This document shows positions 38,978 to 48,559 of a stretch of 62,000 nt of DNA, one piece after another. Under the pieces are notes generated by a model. That model was not told the origin of the DNA. It did no database searches and was given only the letters and a program-made list of their open reading frames with translations. The number at the start of each line of letters is the position of its first letter. Position 1 is the stretch's first letter. This DNA is from Symbiodinium natans (Eukaryota; Sar; Dinophyceae; Suessiales; Symbiodiniaceae): positions 628,216-690,215 of the forward strand of contig CAJNDS010001447.1 of assembly GCA_905221605.1 (NCBI GenBank), given 5' to 3'. Position numbers and translations under genes: made by a program.

Positions 38978-39022
38978 GCCAGCGCGGCCTGGCACTACAC
39001 GGAGGCGGCGGCGCTCCAAGGA
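38978..39022 (+). CDS. HA-array gene, short exon
   Basis: Tract CACTTCCTTCCGCCCAG before G; 15 codons ASAAWHYTEAAALQG; donor GTTAGGTG leading into G-strand repeats. Phase 0 at both ends. Compressed W...A...LQ pattern preceding the QKQVQLLRKLGV end of the domain. Confidence 0.55.
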
Positions 39023-39464
39023 GTTAGGTGTTTAGGGGTTCAGGGTGTAGGGTCTAAGTCGAAGGTCCCTGAAAGGAGGTTTGGGGTTTAGGGTCTGGGG
39101 TTTGGGTTTAGGGTGTAGGGTTTAGGGGGAGGGTGCCGATGGCGGGCGAACGCAAAAGCAGGACAAAGGGAGAGCTTCGGGTTCGACACGCCTCAACCCT
39201 CCTGCCTCCAAAGTTCCAGGGCGCCGAAGCTCGTCCACCCTCATCCACAGCACAAAGGGCCTTCAAACCTGAACTACCCTGAAACCTTGTACCCCACAAT
39301 GCTGAAGCCGGGTCGTACACCCCAAAAACTCAACGCTGCGCCTTCGACGCTGAAACCCGAAGAGCTTTTATTTCACGAACTGCACCCGAGGCCCTAAGCC
39401 CTAGCCCCTGATCCCTGACACCTTCAACCCTACCACCCTAGCCCCCAAAACCCTTGACCCGAAA

Positions 39465-39550
39465 CCCGAAACCCTAAACCCTGAACCCTAATCCCTAAAC
39501 CCCTAAACCCCTAAACCCTAAACCTTAAACCCTAAACCCTAAACCCTCCC
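39465..39550 (-). repeat. C-strand array
   Basis: CCCTAAA with CCCCTAAA variants before the exon at 39573. Confidence 0.9.
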
Positions 39551-39572
39551 ACCCCAAATTGGAGGTCTTCAG

Positions 39573-39626
39573 CAGAAGCAAGTGCAGCTGCTGCGCAAGC
39601 TCGGTGTGGAGATGGACCCCGAGGAG
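39573..39626 (+). CDS. HA-array gene, HA domain end
   Basis: Acceptor GAGGTCTTCAG. Exactly 18 codons, QKQVQLLRKLGVEMDPEE, then a GTCCAA donor. The L..Q...L..LGVEMDP pattern is the HA C-terminus. Phase 0 at both ends, joining 39022 and 40400. Confidence 0.7.
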
Positions 39627-39659
39627 GTCCAACATGATGCCTTCGGGCTTTTCATTGCT

Positions 39660-39715
39660 GAACTTAGGGTTTAGGGTTTAGGGTTTAGGCTTTAGGGTTT
39701 AGGGCTTAGGGTTTT
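39660..39715 (+). repeat. Telomeric G-strand array
   Basis: Seven units about 35 bp inside the intron. Confidence 0.9.
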
Positions 39716-40154
39716 CTCACACCTTATTCGGGTTTGGGCTTCCCAAGGCCCCAGATCTTACTGGATACGCGCAACCAATGTACAGGACGGAAGGTTCTGA
39801 GTTCCTTCCTTACCACCACCGGGGTGTTAACGTTTAAGGCTTTAGGGTTGAAGGCTTAGTAACCCTAAACCAGACCCTAATTCCTAAACCCTAAACCGCA
39901 AAACCGGAGCCCTGAGCCCTAAACCCTAAACCCTAACCTGCACAATGACAAGAAGGCTTCGCACTGCTGCACTTTCTAAACTTGGACCGACAACCGATCA
40001 CAAACCGACCGCAAGCTTTTGACAAATACTATTTGCTTATTAAGAACCCCCCGCCCCCCCCCCCCCCCAAAAAAAAAAAAAAAAACATTATAAATATATT
40101 TCTTTATAAGGGAATTTATTGGGATTGTTATTTTTCAGACCACAACACACATCG

Positions 40155-40290
40155 ATCAAAGAAATTGTCACAGAAACATTCCCTGATCTCAGCATTGCGC
40201 AAGAAGCTACGACGACTTATATCACTCTTTATGGTTATGCTTTAGTTAGAGCCTACGGACATCCCCCGAACTCTCAGCGCTATAGCCGTA
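40155..40290 (+). CDS. Weak coding island
   Basis: A frame reads IKEIVTETFPDLSIAQEATT then TYITLYGYALVRAYGHPPNS up to a C-array. It lies in an intron that joins in phase without it. Confidence 0.25.
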
Positions 40291-40390
40291 AACCCTAAAC
40301 CCTAGACCCTAGACCCTAAACCCCCGACCCTAACCCTAAACCCTGAACCCTAAACCCTAAACCCTAAACCCCAAGCCCTAAAACCCCTCA
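40285..40390 (-). repeat. C-strand array
   Basis: CCCTAGA and CCCTAAA units, ending ten bases before the acceptor at 40399. Confidence 0.9.
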
Positions 40391-40399
40391 ACTGTACAG

Positions 40400-40441
40400 G
40401 CTCGCTGGGCATGCAACTTCCACGACCTGCAAAGCATCATG
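40400..40441 (+). CDS. HA-array gene, complete domain part 1
   Basis: Acceptor ACTGTACAG before G. Fourteen codons, ARWACNFHDLQSIM: the W...F..L opening of an HA domain. The donor is GTTGCA; both phases are 0. First of four exons (40400, 41354, 42091, 43019) that together give one complete HA domain of about 82 residues. Confidence 0.75.
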
Positions 40442-40459
40442 GTTGCACTTCGGGCCCTA

Positions 40460-40522
40460 AACCCCAAGCCCTAAACCCTAAACCCTAAACCCTCAACCTA
40501 AACCCTAAACCCTAAACCCTGG
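40460..40522 (-). repeat. C-strand array
   Basis: CCCTAAA units close to the donor, an exception to the usual polarity. Confidence 0.9.
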
Positions 40523-40527
40523 ACCTT

Positions 40528-40590
40528 GGGATGTTCCCCCGTATACTAACAGTCCTTAATAGGGACCCTAAACCCTAATTAAGGATGTGT
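40528..40590. mobile_element. Family B element, copy 3 (truncated)
   Basis: Left GGGATGTTCCCCCGTATACT and AACAGTCCTTAATAGGGA, then interrupted by CCCTAAACCCTAA; the right end is missing. Confidence 0.65.
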
Positions 40591-40906
40591 TGTTGATCTC
40601 AGGGTTTGGGGGTTGCAGAGTAGCAAGAAACGAACAGAAATCTAGTGTTTAAGACTTGTTATGAAGAGGAGGGGGGGGGGGGTGTCCCGGTTCAACCCTC
40701 AACCCTATAAACCCTAAACCCAAAGCTGTACACCCTAAACATGTCTTAATCCTTCAGACGTGCTAGAGGTTTAGGGTTTGAGGGCTGGGGGATAAGGGTC
40801 TTTAGCTGCCCTTTGGACTCCCAAGTGCAGAACAAATGCCTTAAACCCTAAGCCCTAAGCCCTAAACCCTAAAATGCAAGATGCCGAATTCCCGACTTTG
40901 GGGGTC

Positions 40907-41037
40907 TACTGGGAGGTTCATGGTACTTATTCACCCAATTATAACTGCACTTATCACCCACTCATAAGCCCTTTAAGTGCCCTAGTGTGGCTATAATTGG
41001 GTTGTAATAAGTAATAGTACAGTCATTAGAATCCAAG
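40907..41037. mobile_element. Family A element, copy 8
   Basis: Left TACTGGGAGGTTCATGGTAC, interior AAGTGCCCTAGTGTGGCTAT, degraded right end ATCCAAGTAG, followed directly by a G-strand array (41038-41075). Confidence 0.75.
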
Positions 41038-41353
41038 TAGGGTTTAGGGTCTGCGGTTTAGGGTTTAGTTTCAGGGTGCCGTACTGTTGTGTGAGAGCCA
41101 AAAAGGGACCCTAATAGTTTAGAGAACAACACGTATTCGGAGCGTGTTTGGGTTTAGGGTTTAGGGTCCGGGGAGAAGGGTTTAGGGGATTCTGGAAATT
41201 CTGTAGGCTCCTATCTGTTTTGAGAATTCAGGGTGCGCTGATCTACATCTTGCCTCTCTTTTTTTAAACAAGGGCTTAGGGTTCAGGACCTCGTTGATGG
41301 TGCATTCCTTGGAGTTTAGCGTGTACCGTCCATGAAATGCCGTGCATCTCTAG

Positions 41354-41436
41354 AATGTTGATGGCCCCACCAAGGCTTCAAAAGCAGCTCCGGCCACGCA
41401 AGACCCAGTAGCACAGACGTGGAGTGCCTCGGAAGG
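41354..41436 (+). CDS. HA-array gene, complete domain part 2
   Basis: Acceptor GTGCATCTCTAG. The frame reads NVDGPTKASKAAPATQDPVA then QTWSASEG. This is the variable loop between the opening helix and the LGRW motif, longer than usual and without the G-H-x-x-V-P core. Starts in phase 0, ends with two bases of a Gly codon at GAAGG before GTTTAGGG: the donor is the first base pair of a telomeric array. Confidence 0.6.
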
Positions 41437-42090
41437 GTTTAGGGTTTAGGGTTTAGGGTTTGGGGTTTGGGGTTTGGGGTTTGGGGTTTGGTTTTTGGGG
41501 TTTGGGGTTTGGGGTTGTGGGTTTAGGGTTGCAATACTTCTGGCTTGGAATTAGTTTTGTTTGTTTTTGTCTGGTTTAGGCCTTAGGATCCTCAACTTAC
41601 TGGTGCCATCTATACTTAGCTAGAAGTAATCATTGTAAGCGTGCTATCAAATTCGAAGCATGTTCATCATACTCGTAAGACTTAATGATCTTAAGATGAC
41701 TCCTACTTTTCATGCTTTACCTCATAGTGCGAAAACGCTCGTAGTGTTAGCAGTGCTAGTAACGCTCATAATGCTGAACATGCAGCTGAATCGCTAGCTG
41801 CGGCCCCTAGGCCATCAACCCCCGAAGTTGAGCGAAGAAATCCTGAGCCCTAGCCCTAAACCCTAAACCCTACACCCTAAACCCTAAACCCTAAACCCTA
41901 CACCTCCTCGAAAACCCAAAAGACGACCGCAAAGCCCTTGAAAAGCTCCCCTTCAAATCCTTCCCTACACCCTAAACCCTAATAGACCCTAAGCCCCAAA
42001 CCCTAAAACCCTAAAACCCTAAACCCTAAACCCTAAACCCTAAACCCTAAACCCTAAACCCTAAACCCTAAACCCTAAACCCTAAACCAG
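41437..42090 (+). other. Intron bounded by inverted telomeric arms
   Basis: It starts GTTTAGGG, continues as (TTTAGGG) and (TTTGGGG) units to 41535, and ends with (CCCTAAA)n (41960-42085) and CCAG before G. The arms could pair over tens of base pairs. Splicing it joins the Gly codon in phase. The interior 41540-41840 is unique. Confidence 0.65.
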
Positions 42091-42139
42091 GCAAGGCATT
42101 CGAAAGTTGGGTCGCTGGATCTACGCTCAGAAGACCAAG
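42091..42139 (+). CDS. HA-array gene, complete domain part 3
   Basis: Acceptor TAAACCAG before G. The frame reads QGIRKLGRWIYAQKTK. KLGRWIYAQ is the L-G-x-W-x-x-x-Q motif. The donor is GC (CCAAG then GCCGGC); it joins in phase 0 to 43019, while read-through stops after two codons. This junction gives IYAQKTK-ARAGKLSRDR, exactly the HA consensus order. Confidence 0.8.
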
Positions 42140-42181
42140 GCCGGCTGAGGGGTTTTCAGGACTTCGGGGTTTTCGGACTTA

Positions 42182-42311
42182 CTAGGACCCACAGTAGGCC
42201 CTTATTCCTTGTTTTACTGTTTAGGTTCCCGAAGAAGCTAGGAGGCCCAGTAGTACCCTTATTCCCTTTTTTTTTGGGGGGCGGGGGGGGGGGGGGGTGT
42301 AGGTTCCCTTA
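42182..42311. mobile_element. Family C element, copy 7
   Basis: Left CTAGGACCCACAGTAGGCCC, a second internal left-end-like box GGCCCAGTAGTACCCTTATT, a poly-T/poly-G tract, TAGGTTCCCTTATAAACC. The right end is not preserved. Confidence 0.65.
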
Positions 42312-42909
42312 TAAACCTTTAGGGATTCATGATTCTGGGGCTCTTTGCGGTAGGGTTTGGGGTCTAGGGTTTTAGGTTTTAGGGTTTGTTTATAGAGTGT
42401 AGACATTTGTCGGGTTGAGGGCTCTCGGTTGCAAACCCTAATAGGGTTTGAGAACAACGTGTCCGCAATGTTGAAACCCTGAGCCCTAGACTATACAGTG
42501 AATCCGAAACCCTACAAAGTGAAGACAAGCTCTCCAACATCTCCAAACCCTCATCCTTACCTCCTTTAAACCCTTGGGTTGTATAGGGCATGTAAGGTAT
42601 ATAGGGGGCCCCCTGTCAAGGGCCCATACTAAACTACCAGATTCATCCCCGAACCCCTAAACTCTAAAACAATGGTGCTTAGGGTTCCAGGATACCCTAA
42701 ACCGCACCATTCGGGTTCCAGGGCTATCCTAAAACCACACTAAGTGGAAGTCACTTTGATCCCAAGGGTGCGCGGGAGGGATGCGCACCTCGTGTAGCAT
42801 GTGTGTACCAAGCTACCGAGAAGATCGTCTTGTAGCAAGATTCTTGATGCTTCGTGACTAAGAGGGCCCACAATTTCGATCAATCCCCCATGCAAGCCCT
42901 CCACTTCGA

Positions 42910-42985
42910 CCCTAAACCCTAAACCCTAAACCCGAAACCCTAAACCCTAAACCCTGAACCTAAACCCTAAACCCTAAACCCCAAA
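42910..42985 (-). repeat. C-strand array
   Basis: CCCTAAA with single-base variants, then the tract CCCTCCTCTCAACTGGCACT before the acceptor at 43018. Confidence 0.9.
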
Positions 42986-43018
42986 GAAAGCCCTCCTCTC
43001 AACTGGCACTGGCTCCAG

Positions 43019-43115
43019 GCACGGGCTGGCAAACTTTCCCGTGACCGAAGGGAGCTGCTGCAAGGAATTGGTGTTGAATTCGACGCAAAGCTAACGACCA
43101 CCTCGCAAGCAAAAG
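43019..43115 (+). CDS. HA-array gene, complete domain part 4
   Basis: Acceptor CTGGCTCCAG before G. The frame reads ARAGKLSRDRRELLQGIGVE then FDAKLTTTSQAK. GKLS.DR..LL..IGVEFD is the HA C-terminal signature in full. Ends with one base of a codon at a GTGCCG donor. It joins in phase to 43559. Confidence 0.8.
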
Positions 43116-43129
43116 GTGCCGCTGAGACC

Positions 43130-43202
43130 CTAAACCCCAAACCCTAAACCCCAAACCCTAAACCCTAAACCCTAAACCCTAAACCCTAAACCCTAAACCC
43201 AG
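43130..43202 (-). repeat. C-strand array
   Basis: CCCCAAA then CCCTAAA units directly after the donor. Confidence 0.95.
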
Positions 43203-43558
43203 GCAGCCAAACTTTGGCTGATAAGCTCCGGGTTCCTGCGTTCTTTCCGGCGTGGTTCCTAAACAGAGTCCCAGGAGGCACAACAAGGGTCCCATTTGTA
43301 TTCCAAGATTACTCTTTTGGCGTTCAGGGTTTGGGGTTTAGGGTTTAGGGTTTAGGGCTAAGGGTTTAGGGCTTAGGGTCTATCTTCCCTCGCCTCTTTT
43401 TTGGGTTCAGGGTTCCTTTCCAAATTTATTCAACCCTAGAAAGGGTACCCTATTCTAAAAGGCTTGCAGGGCACCAAGAGGGGTTAGGGCATTTGGGATT
43501 TTAAGCCCCCCTAAGCACTAAACCCTGAATCCTAACCCTTTGGCATCGTGGGTTGCAG

Positions 43559-43610
43559 GGCGACTGCAACTTGTGCGGTTCCATTCGGGCCAGGGTGCCA
43601 AGGGCCTTGA
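43559..43610 (+). CDS. HA-array gene, following exon
   Basis: Acceptor GTGGGTTGCAG before G. With the base carried from 43115 the frame reads GRLQLVRFHSGQGAKGLEL, ending before a GCTTAGGG donor (GC from a mutated telomeric unit). Not clearly part of an HA domain. Confidence 0.5.
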
Positions 43611-43899
43611 GCTTAGGGGGTTTAGGGTTTAGGGTCTTAACGAAATCAGTAAGGCATTCTCTCCCGTTTTTTGATTGAGGGAGGGGGGGGGAGATGGAGC
43701 TTCGTACAACCTCCCGGTGTAGGAGCTCAACTCCCAAATCCCGGGCCCCAAAACGCCCACCAAACCCCCAAATCCCGGAACCCCTTGAGCTCTGTACCCC
43801 TACCCTAAGCCTCTTACCCCTGCCCCTTGATCGCAGAACCCGTAGACAACCCTCAGCCCACCTGAAGCCCAACTTCGAAACCCTACCCCGAAGCCCAAA

Positions 43900-44154
43900 A
43901 GCACCCTGAACTTCTAAACCCTCAGCCCAAAAGCCTAACCCTAGCCCATACCCTAGAACCCTTGAACCCTGAAACCCTAGAACCCTAGAACCCCAGAACC
44001 CGAACCCCTAAACCCTGAACCCTCAACCCTCAACCCCCCTAACCCCTAAACCCTAAAGCCTAAACCCGCACCCTGAACCCCTACACCCTAAACCCAAAAC
44101 CCTAAACCCTAAACCCGAAACCCTATACCCTAAACCCTAAACCCTAAACCCTAG
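43900..44154 (-). repeat. Degenerate C-strand array
   Basis: CCCTAGAA, CCCTGAA and CCCTAAA variants, ending in CCCTAG at an acceptor. 43640-43900 shows no exon supported by splice sites. Confidence 0.9.
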
Positions 44155-44234
44155 ATGAGTCGAAAGGACTGCGCCTTGGTCGCCCGAGGCCTCGACGCCC
44201 TTGGTCTTGTCGAGGCTGCCCAGGGCGCCGATGG
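44155..44234 (+). CDS. Exon, unknown product
   Basis: Acceptor AACCCTAG made from the last C-strand unit. One frame reads MSRKDCALVARGLDALGLVE then AAQGADG, ending at GTTCAGGG where the G-array begins. A second frame is Arg-rich. A ...LDALGLVE end is loosely HA-like. Confidence 0.5.
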
Positions 44235-44235
44235 G

Positions 44236-44410
44236 TTCAGGGTTTAGGGTTTAGGGTTTAGGGGTTTAGGGTTTAGGGGTTTAGGGTTTGGGGTGTAGGG
44301 TTTAGGGTTTGGGGTTTGGGGGTTTAAGGGGTGTAGGGGTTTAGGTTTGAGGGTTCAGGGTTCAGGGTTTAGGATGTAGAGTTTAGGCTGTAGGGTTCAG
44401 GATTCAGGGT
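44236..44410 (+). repeat. G-strand array, degenerate
   Basis: TTTAGGG, TTTAGGGG and GTGTAGGG units. Confidence 0.9.
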
Positions 44411-44771
44411 CCTATGGTTGAGGAATTGGGAGTTTGCACAATAGTTTGCTGACCATATTCCCTAAACCCCAAGCCCTCAAGTTTGGGGTTTTGTGCCGCT
44501 GAAGGCTGTTGCGCACAACTGCCACCTGCCCCCGCTCAGCCATGGTTTCGGTTAGGGTTTTAGGGTTGAGGATTTGGGGCGGGTTTAGGGCGTTTAGGGT
44601 TGAGGGTTTAGGGTTTGTAGGGTTTAGGGTTTTGGTTCTCCTTGTTGAGGCATTGGTGGTTATTTGGGGGTGCAGAAGTACGTGGAGTGAGTCTTTCTTT
44701 GGGCCTCCAGAATGATTGGAGGCCGAGGGGCTGGAGGCTATCATCCCAACTAAGCCCCCAAGACCCAAACA

Positions 44772-44881
44772 CTAAGACCCAGAGTAGTGGGCCCTTCTGC
44801 TTCTGTTGGCTTCGGTTCCCTGCTTATACTCGAAACAAATGAGGGTGCCCTCTTATGCCGAGGTTACTCTGTGTGACCTAG
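44772..44881. mobile_element. Family C element, copy 8
   Basis: Left CTAAGACCCAGAGTAGTGGG and right GAGGTTACTCTGTGTGACCT AG ends, diverged inverted repeats. Confidence 0.7.
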
Positions 44882-45114
44882 AACAGCTGCGTTGAAGTTT
44901 TAGGGTTTGGGGCCGCCTCATACAGCCTCCGGGCCCCAGAGCGCACTATTGTAAACCTTACTGTAAGCCCTTTTAGGGTTTAGGGCTTAGGGCTTAGGGC
45001 TTACACCTTAGGGCTTAGGGTTTAGGGCTGGAGTAAGTTGGGTACTCTTGAAGAGGGGGAATGTACATTAATTATTGGCCTGATATGACTTTCTCTCGAG
45101 GTTTCCTAGGTTGC

Positions 45115-45195
45115 TAGCCCCTAAACCCTAAACCCTAAACCCTAAACCCTAAACCCTAAACCCTAAACCCTAAACCCTAAACCCTAAACCCTATA
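45115..45195 (-). repeat. C-strand array
   Basis: Eleven units ending at the CCCTATAG acceptor. Confidence 0.95.
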
Positions 45196-45196
45196 G

Positions 45197-45290
45197 GTGC
45201 ACAGCGGAATCCTCCAGGCACCGGTCTTGGCTGCCCTGAGCACGAACTTCCTCCGCACCGCCGCGCGGCCGCTAGGTGGCGAGGCAGGCA
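45197..45290 (+). CDS. Exon, unknown product
   Basis: Acceptor CCCTATAG before G. The frame reads GILQAPVLAALSTNFLRTAA then RPLGGEAG to a GTGTGGGGGTTT donor; an earlier GT lies at 45276. C-array before, G-array after. No family recognised. Confidence 0.55.
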
Positions 45291-45341
45291 GTGTGGGGGT
45301 TTGCAGGCTTTAGGGTTTATAAGTTTAGGGTTTAGGGTTTG

Positions 45342-45392
45342 CATGGGCCCTTAATATGGTCTCTACCTCCTGTAAAGGGTTCTGAAGTATAA
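45342..45392. repeat. Dispersed repeat family E fragment
   Basis: CATGGGCCCTTAATATGGTC and AAAGGGTTCTGAAGTAT. Confidence 0.4.
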
Positions 45393-45569
45393 CCCTGAAT
45401 CCCTAAACCCTAAATCCTAAACCCTACACCCTAAAGCCTAAACCCTAAACCTGGTGACCCAGTGTGGGCTGGCTGTTTCTGCAAAGGGGGGGACACGCTG
45501 CCTCCCCAAAGCCAATGACGGCCTCAGGGTTCAGGGTTCGGGAAAAGCCCTCTGCCCCCTTTAGGGTTT

Positions 45570-45635
45570 CATCAGGTGTTTAGGGTTTAGGGTTTGGGGT
45601 TTAGGGTTTAGGGTTTAGGGTTTAGGGTCTAAGTT
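45570..45635 (+). repeat. G-strand array
   Basis: TTTAGGG with TTTGGGG. A C-strand array with CCTAAAG units follows at 45745-45835. Confidence 0.9.
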
Positions 45636-46187
45636 TTTGGGTCGGGGGTTTTCCCAGCTGTTGCAGGACACCGGACGTGCCGGGTCCTCAGCTACTGGGG
45701 AGGCTCAGGAGTCACTTTGTGCACTTTTGACCGTCTGAAACCGAGCCCCCAAACCCTAAACCCTAAACCCTAAACCCCAAACCCTAAACCCTAAACCCTA
45801 AAGCCTAAAGCCTAAAGCCTAAAGCGTAAAGCCCTTTGCCTTGCAACCGAGAACCCTAACCCCAAACTCTAAACCCGAAAACCTAAAACCCCTAAACCCC
45901 TAAACAGGGTAGGCTTCCCTTCAGGGCCGTTTGAGCTTAGGGTTCGGTAGCAGAGTAGGGTTCCAGGACAGATTTAGGGTTTAGGGTTTAGGCTTTAGGG
46001 GTTAGGGGTTAATTAGGGGTTAGGAGTTAGGGGTTTAGGGGTTTAGATGTTTAGGGTTTGGGGTTTGGGGACGGCGGGGCAGGCACACGCTATTTGGCGA
46101 GTTGTTTTGGGCAACACGTATGTGCGAATCCCACCCGCGCGGATGGGAAACCAGATGAAGTGACGCAACAAACGACATAGGGGGTCA

Positions 46188-46313
46188 ATGAAGCCACTTC
46201 TGGCGACTAGTTTGACATTTGCAGCTACCATCAACGCAAGTTCGATCTGTCTCGACAACCTGCAACCCCAAAACGAATCTGTGCTACATCCACGACCTGC
46301 ATCCTTTGTCTGA
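46188..46313 (+). CDS. Weak candidate small ORF
   Basis: The frame reads MKPLLATSLTFAATINASSI then CLDNLQPQNESV and stops at TGA (46311). The N-terminus is mildly hydrophobic. The complementary strand is open for 96 codons across 46043-46333, so this call is weak. Confidence 0.25.
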   Translation: MKPLLATSLTFAATINASSICLDNLQPQNESVLHPRPASFV

Positions 46314-46464
46314 AGTAGGGGCCCTTTGGACATTTTAGAGGGTTTAGGGTTCAGGGTTTTTGGCTTAGGGTTTAGGGGTTCCCCTTATGGGGTTTTAGAG
46401 GATCATGTTCAGGAATGTTAGGTTTTATAAGGGCCATCCTGGAGTTTCACATTCAGGCGAATCA

Positions 46465-46525
46465 AACAGGGTTTAGGGTCTAGGGTCTAGGGTTTAGGGT
46501 TTAGGGTTTAGGGTTTAGGGTCATA
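46465..46525 (+). repeat. G-strand array
   Basis: Eight units directly upstream of the exon at 46536, an exception to the usual polarity. Confidence 0.95.
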
Positions 46526-46535
46526 CGCGTCTGAG

Positions 46536-46619
46536 GACTGGTCAGACATGGCCGAATGTCTTCTGGCCTCGTCCCACGCGCCTGGCACGGCTGAGCATGA
46601 GCTCTTAGCCGCCTACCAG
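46536..46619 (+). CDS. Exon with DW motif, unknown product
   Basis: Acceptor ACGCGTCTGAG before G and donor GTGCGA bound 28 codons: DWSDMAECLLASSHAPGTAE then HELLAAYQ. Phase 0 at both ends. Resembles the exon at 8776 (EDWRAAEARLLAAFP). Joins in phase to 47390. Confidence 0.6.
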
Positions 46620-46840
46620 GTGCGAATTCGGTCTGTGGGTTCTTTCTGCAAACGTATAGACAGGGTTTAGGGTTTAGGGAACCCCTGGCTACACCACCCA
46701 GGGCAAAAAGAGATCCCTAAAAACCCCGAACCCTGAAAGCTACACCCCAAATCCCCCAACCACAAGCTCCAAAACCCCAATCCCCAAGACCCAATCCCCA
46801 CCCTAAACCCTAAACGCCCTGGACCTTATCATACAAGCAA

Positions 46841-46880
<40 letters not shown>

Positions 46881-46895
46881 GTCATCGTTATCGTT

Positions 46896-46934
<39 letters not shown>

Positions 46935-46970
46935 ATCGTCATCATCGTCATCATCATCATCATCAACGTA
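46841..46970. repeat. CAT/CGT trinucleotide repeat
   Basis: ATC and GTC triplets, 40 or more copies with interruptions. Confidence 0.95.
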
Positions 46971-47013
46971 ATAATCGTAATCATAACTGCCATATTAGTA
47001 ATGACAACAGCAA

Positions 47014-47282
<269 letters not shown>

Positions 47283-47389
47283 ATTATACTAAGAAAAAGA
47301 AGAAGAAGGATAAGGATAATCATACTGACAATAAAGATAATACGAATATACTCCAAATATGATGAATAAGCCCTCAAGCCCAGAACCAG

Positions 47390-47465
47390 GATGCGGTCAT
47401 CGCGCCGTTGATCAAGCACCTGCGAGCCATCGTCTCCAGCAAGGGCACAGGAGCTCGTTCCTCAG
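47390..47465 (+). CDS. Exon, unknown product
   Basis: Acceptor CCCAGAACCAG before G. The frame reads DAVIAPLIKHLRAIVSSKGT then GARSS, ending with one base of a codon at a GCTTCAGG donor (GC). Phase-compatible with 46619 upstream and 47739 downstream. No family recognised. Confidence 0.6.
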
Positions 47466-47587
47466 GCTTCAGGGCTGAGGCTTCCCCAGAAGCCCCATCA
47501 ACCCTACAAGGTAATCCCTAAGTTTTAAGTTCTAAGCCCTAAACCCGAAACCCTACTCCAGCCCAGGAGACCCCTGGACCCTAAACC

Positions 47588-47650
47588 CTACACACCCTAC
47601 ACACCCTACACACCCTACACACCCTACACCCCCCCCCCCCCCCCCCCCCC
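47588..47650. repeat. CACACCCTA repeat and poly-C tract
   Basis: Five copies of ACACCCTAC followed by about 22 C. Confidence 0.9.
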
Positions 47651-47664
47651 AGCTGAGATGAACT

Positions 47665-47725
47665 CTGGACCCTAAACCAACCCTAAACCCGAAACCCTAA
47701 ACCCTAAACCCTAAACCCTAAACTC
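47665..47725 (-). repeat. C-strand array
   Basis: Seven units upstream of the exon at 47739. Confidence 0.9.
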
Positions 47726-47738
47726 TGCTCCGGCAGAG

Positions 47739-47818
47739 GAGAGCGTGCCCTGCGGTCGCTGGAGCGCTTTGCGGCTGCCCTGGCGCTGCCCGGCCTAGGC
47801 GCCTTCAACCTTTTCAGG
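47739..47818 (+). CDS. Exon, unknown product, paralogous to 53111
   Basis: Acceptor CCGGCAGAG before G. The frame reads ERALRSLERFAAALALPGLG then AFNLF, ending CAGG before GTTTAGGG. The exon at 53111 shares RSL...LALPGL. Phase fits the exon ending at 47465. C-array before, G-array after. Confidence 0.6.
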
Positions 47819-47860
47819 GTTTAGGGTTTATAGGCGTTTAGGGTTTTGGGTTTTGGGTTT
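47819..47860 (+). repeat. G-strand array at the intron start
   Basis: Begins at the donor. Confidence 0.85.
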
Positions 47861-47889
47861 AACTTGGACCTTTTTAGGTGTAAGGGTAG

Positions 47890-48018
47890 TTTCATGCGCT
47901 TCATGGGCCCCTAGTCTGGTCTCTTACGGGGTTCGGAAGCATGGGCCCTTACTTTGCATCGGATATGTAAAGGGGTCCCTGTTCAGGGCCCATACTAAGG
48001 GAGCATGTAACTACCTCC
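47890..48018. mobile_element. Dispersed repeat family E
   Basis: Left TTCATGGGCCCCTAGTCTGG and right GCCCATACTAAGGGAGCATG; same box order as 12312-12450. Confidence 0.5.
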
Positions 48019-48349
48019 TTTTTTGGCATTTTGAGTTCCGAGGGTTTGGGGTTCAGGGTTTGGGGTTCAGAGGGTTTATGGTTAAGGGTTTCGAGTTTAG
48101 GGTTTAGGGTTTCGGGTTTCGGGTTTAGGGTTTAGGGTGACCGAATTCTGATTCCTGGATGCGACCGGGTTGGTCAAAAGACACGATGTCGCGGCGCCTG
48201 CCACGCTTGCCTACATTCCCCTTAGGGTTTAGGGTTTAGGGTTTAGGGTTATCCATGACGTTCTTTTCGGGGGGAGCCGCGCGCGCCTAAACTTTGGCCC
48301 TGCGTTAAGATTTAGAGTTGGGTCAATATAAGCCCGAAACCCTAAACTG

Positions 48350-48450
48350 GCCAGTACACTTCAATAACCCAGAATAAACCCTAAACCCTAAGCTTAAACC
48401 CGAAACCCTAAACCCTCGACCCTAAACCCTAAACCCTAAACCCTAAACTG
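48350..48450 (-). repeat. C-strand array
   Basis: Degenerate then perfect, upstream of the exon at 48478. G-strand arrays lie at 48090-48140 and 48222-48252. Confidence 0.9.
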
Positions 48451-48477
48451 ATACAAAGAAGGACATGTCTCTGCCAG

Positions 48478-48543
48478 GGCCCCGGCAGTCGGAACTCGTT
48501 CTAGAGGGCGCCGGCCTTGCCACAGTGGAGGACTGCGGGGGCT
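48478..48543 (+). CDS. Exon, unknown product
   Basis: Acceptor GTCTCTGCCAG before G. The frame reads PRQSELVLEGAGLATVEDCG to a GTTTTTTT donor. A second frame is open. C-array before, G-array after. Confidence 0.55.
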
Positions 48544-48559
48544 GTTTTTTTGTGTATTT

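Noticed and set aside
46043-46333. A 96-residue minus-strand ORF
   Set aside because: Reads plausibly, but has no splice context and an opposing + frame; strand left undecided.
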